Assembly: GCA_013298455.1 (NCBI GenBank)
Contig: JAAFHR010000143.1
Coordinates: 1 to 7,928 of the forward strand
Direction of reading: 5' to 3'
Length of the DNA: 7,928 bases
From: Betaproteobacteria bacterium
GTDB taxonomy: Bacteria > Pseudomonadota > Gammaproteobacteria > Burkholderiales > Casimicrobiaceae
The position numbers and the translations under genes are program-made. Position 1 is the first letter of the stretch. Each line of letters begins with the position of its first letter. The notes below the pieces were generated by a model. The model saw only the letters and a program-made list of their open reading frames with translations, was not told the origin of the DNA and did not search any database. Shown here in pieces: positions 5,982 to 7,928 of this stretch.

Positions 5982-6112
5982 TTTAACGCAGATTTCGCAG
6001 ATTCAACGCAGATTGCCGCAGATTTTCTTTATTTTCTGCTGGGCTTTGCGCGCTTTTTTCGCTCTAAAAAATCTGCGTAAATCCGCGCTAAATCTGCGCA
6101 ATCTGCGTTAAA
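5982..6112. repeat. 131-bp inverted repeat built of eight CGCAGATT-type units
   Basis: CGCAGATT occurs at 5987, 5996, 6007 and 6017. Its complement AATCTGCG occurs at 6070, 6091 and 6100, with a one-base variant (AATCCGCG) at 6080. Unit spacings are 9, 11, 10 on the left and mirror to 10, 11, 9 on the right, so the arms (5982-6026 and 6068-6112) pair at 39 of 45 positions around a 41-nt spacer. In minus-strand RNA three of the six mismatches become G-U pairs. It lies 29 bp past the leuA stop and 42 bp before the GNAT start. It resembles dispersed intergenic palindromes of the REP type and could stabilise or end the leuA transcript. No T-run follows it on either strand. Confidence 0.8.
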
Positions 6113-6141
6113 AAATGGTTCGAAACTTTCGTTGCGTCAGG

Positions 6142-7854
6142 TTAGTTCGCACTCGTCGCCTCAGACGTCCGAACCCGCGCCGCATCACGATTGAGTCCGC
6201 TCAGAATCGCTTTGAACGACGCGGTCACAATGTTCGAATCCATGCCCACGCCATGCAGCGTGGGGCCATCGCCTACGCGCATTTCGATGTAGGTGATTGC
6301 AGTGGCGTTGGCGCCTTGGCCGATGGAGTGTTCGTGATAATCCATCACCTTGACCGGGGCATGCAGCTCGCCAGCGATGGCGGAAACGAACGCGTCGATC
6401 GGGCCATTGCCAGTGCCCTTGGCTCGGTGCGTGGCGCCGTCGATCACGACCTCGGTTTGCACTTCAACGGCCTCGGGTTTTGATGAATCTTCAGCGAGCT
6501 TATGGCCCACGTATTTGTAAGGCGTGGGCTTGCTCAAATACTCACGATCAAAGATGTTCCAGATGTCATCCGCAGTCATTTCCTTGCCCGTGGTGTCCAT
6601 CACTTGTTGCACGACTTGCGAGAACTCGATTTGCATACGGCGTGGCAAATCAACGCCGTATTCGCTTTGCAGAAGGTAGCTAATGCCTCCCTTGCCCGAT
6701 TGCGAATTCACGCGGATCACGGCTTCGTAGCTGCGGCCAACGTCCATCGGATCGATCGGCAGATACGGCATGTCCCAGATCTGCGTTTGTTTGGCTTCAC
6801 GCGAAGCAAATGCTTTCTTGATCGCGTCTTGATGCGAGCCAGAAAAGCTTGTGTAGACCAAGTCGCCGGCGTAGGGATGACGAGGATGCACGGCAATTTG
6901 ATTGCAGTATTCAACGGTTTTTTTAATCTCGTCGATGTCGCTGAAATCAAGGTTTGGATGCACGCCCTGCGAATACATATTGAGCGCTAAGTTCACGATA
7001 TCGACGTTTCCAGTGCGTTCGCCGTTTCCGAAGATGCAGCCTTCAACACGATCCGCACCAGCCATCAACGCGAGTTCTGCAGCGGCCGTTCCAGTGCCAC
7101 GATCATTGTGCGGATGCAATGAAATCAAGATGCAATCCCGCTTCGCAACATTTCGAATGATCCACTCGATTTGATCGGCATAGCAGTTCGGCGTGGTGTT
7201 TTCCACCGTCGTTGGCAAATTGATGATGACTTTGTTTTGCGGGGTTGCGCCGAATTCCTCAACGACCGTATCGATCACGCGTTTAGCGAAATCCATCTCG
7301 GTATTGGAGAACATTTCCGGTGAAAACTCGAAGCGCCATTCGATCTCGGGGTTTTTGGCCATCAGCGCCTTGACTTGCCGCACGTGCGGAATGGTCATCG
7401 TTTGGAGCACCTCTTCTTGCGATAAACCAAACACCACGTTTCGCATCACCGGCGCGGTGGCGTGATACAGGTGGAAAATCGCGCGCTTGACGCCTTTGAG
7501 TGATTCAAACGTGCGCTCGATAAACGCATCGCGCGCCGGTGAAAGCACTTGAATCCACACGTCATCAGGAATCTGCTTTTGCTCGATCAAAAATCGAACG
7601 AAATCAAAGTCCGTCTGTGATGCCGAGGGAAAACCGACTTCGATTTCTTTGATACCAATTCGAACATTCAGCGCAAACATTTTCTTTTTGCGCTCTACAT
7701 CCATGGGCTCAATGAGCGATTGATTGCCATCGCGCAAATCGGTAGCGAGCCAAATCGGCGGTGTTGTGATCGTTTTGTTCGGCCATGTGCGATCCGCAAA
7801 TGCGAACGGTTTGTAGGCGGCGTATTTTTGATTGGGTTGTTTCAACATGGGCAT
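6142..7854 (-). CDS. leuA: 2-isopropylmalate synthase (long form)
   Basis: This enzyme condenses acetyl-CoA with 2-oxoisovalerate to 2-isopropylmalate, the first committed step of leucine synthesis, in the cytoplasm. At 570 aa it is the longer form found in many proteobacteria, actinobacteria and fungi. The N-terminal TIM barrel begins 'DRTWPNKTI' and carries 'LRDGNQSL' (40-47), 'EVGFPSASQTDFDFVR' (72-87), 'HPHNDRGTG' (247-255) and 'GNGERTGN' (276-283). Expected metal ligands D42, H247, H249 and N283 and catalytic R41 are all present. The C-terminal LeuA dimer/allosteric domain (about 440-560) includes 'KGTGNGPIDAFVSAI' (479-493) and 'SIGQGANATAITYIEMR', expected to mediate leucine feedback inhibition. 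The ATG at 7854 has GGAG (7865-7862) 7 nt upstream; another ATG two codons later is possible. No leuB, leuC or leuD is seen. Only 74 bp upstream is visible and no leader peptide or attenuator can be recognised there. Confidence 0.97.
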   Translation of the reverse strand: MPMLKQPNQKYAAYKPFAFADRTWPNKTITTPPIWLATDLRDGNQSLIEPMDVERKKKMFALNVRIGIKEIEVGFPSASQTDFDFVRFLIEQKQIPDDVWIQVLSPARDAFIERTFESLKGVKRAIFHLYHATAPVMRNVVFGLSQEEVLQTMTIPHVRQVKALMAKNPEIEWRFEFSPEMFSNTEMDFAKRVIDTVVEEFGATPQNKVIINLPTTVENTTPNCYADQIEWIIRNVAKRDCILISLHPHNDRGTGTAAAELALMAGADRVEGCIFGNGERTGNVDIVNLALNMYSQGVHPNLDFSDIDEIKKTVEYCNQIAVHPRHPYAGDLVYTSFSGSHQDAIKKAFASREAKQTQIWDMPYLPIDPMDVGRSYEAVIRVNSQSGKGGISYLLQSEYGVDLPRRMQIEFSQVVQQVMDTTGKEMTADDIWNIFDREYLSKPTPYKYVGHKLAEDSSKPEAVEVQTEVVIDGATHRAKGTGNGPIDAFVSAIAGELHAPVKVMDYHEHSIGQGANATAITYIEMRVGDGPTLHGVGMDSNIVTASFKAILSGLNRDAARVRTSEATSAN

Positions 7855-7861
7855 GATGATG

Positions 7862-7865
7862 CTCC
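7862..7865 (-). promoter_or_regulatory. Ribosome binding site fixing the leuA start
   Basis: GGAG on the minus strand sits 7 nt before the ATG at 7854. This is better placed for that ATG than for the in-frame ATG two codons downstream, so the longer N-terminus was chosen. Confidence 0.65.
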
Positions 7866-7928
7866 GAAAGGGCGAGAAAACGTAGGATCGAAATGGCGTG
7901 AGCCGTTCACCGTTTCAGGTGAGAGCGC

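Noticed and set aside
5364..6080. Long plus-strand open frame opposite the GNAT gene
   Set aside because: It is a shadow of the minus-strand GNAT gene. Its extension enters the CGCAGATT repeat and it shows no protein-family motifs.
5987..6107. CGCAGATT units considered as a CRISPR array
   Set aside because: Units are 8 bp, spaced only 1-3 bp apart and arranged as inverted arms. There are no spacer-sized unique intervals and no cas genes.
7898..7910. Short GTGA/TCAC inverted repeat upstream of leuA
   Set aside because: Four-base arms are expected by chance, and too little upstream sequence is visible to judge a regulatory role.

Overview
The window looks like chromosomal DNA of a Gram-negative proteobacterium. 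The evidence is an outer-membrane TonB-dependent receptor, a proteobacterial-style long 2-isopropylmalate synthase, Shine-Dalgarno-led genes and moderately high GC coding DNA with short AT-rich spacers. A gammaproteobacterium (Xanthomonadales/Steroidobacter-like) or a betaproteobacterium would fit best. That placement is inference and no rRNA is present to test it.

Layout. Bases 1-1885 (+) hold the C-terminal part of a TonB-dependent receptor whose start lies before the window. A strong pyrimidine/purine hairpin (1910-1954) sits between it and a convergent minus-strand cluster. Read in transcription order (right to left), that cluster is a SIS-domain NagB-II-type glucosamine-6-phosphate deaminase (5058-4000), a signal-less GH84 beta-N-acetylglucosaminidase (3989-2838) and a GntR/HutC-family regulator with a UTRA domain (2741-1998). 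The first two are 10 bp apart. The regulator follows after a 96-bp gap. Further right, still on the minus strand, are a GNAT acetyltransferase (5939-5385) and the leucine-biosynthesis gene leuA (7854-6142).

The central cluster reads as an amino-sugar salvage operon. GH84 would release GlcNAc from a beta-linked conjugate in the cytoplasm, NagB-II would convert glucosamine-6-phosphate to fructose-6-phosphate and ammonia, and the regulator would sense an amino-sugar phosphate. The two enzymes joining these steps, a GlcNAc kinase and the deacetylase NagA, are not in the window.

The best regulatory signal is a pair of direct-repeat sites with the same 7-4-7 geometry. TGGTATT-N4-TGGTATT lies before nagB (5160-5177), and a degenerate copy in the opposite orientation lies in the 96-bp gap before the regulator (2798-2815). 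Each lies just upstream of a -10-like hexamer, which suggests repression with autoregulation.

The spacers hold other unexplained structure. A 131-bp inverted repeat built from four plus four copies of an 8-mer (CGCAGATT) lies between leuA and the GNAT gene. An AT-rich, nearly concentric nested palindrome (5225-5287) lies between the GNAT gene and the nagB promoter. I see no CRISPR array, transposase, tRNA or rRNA.
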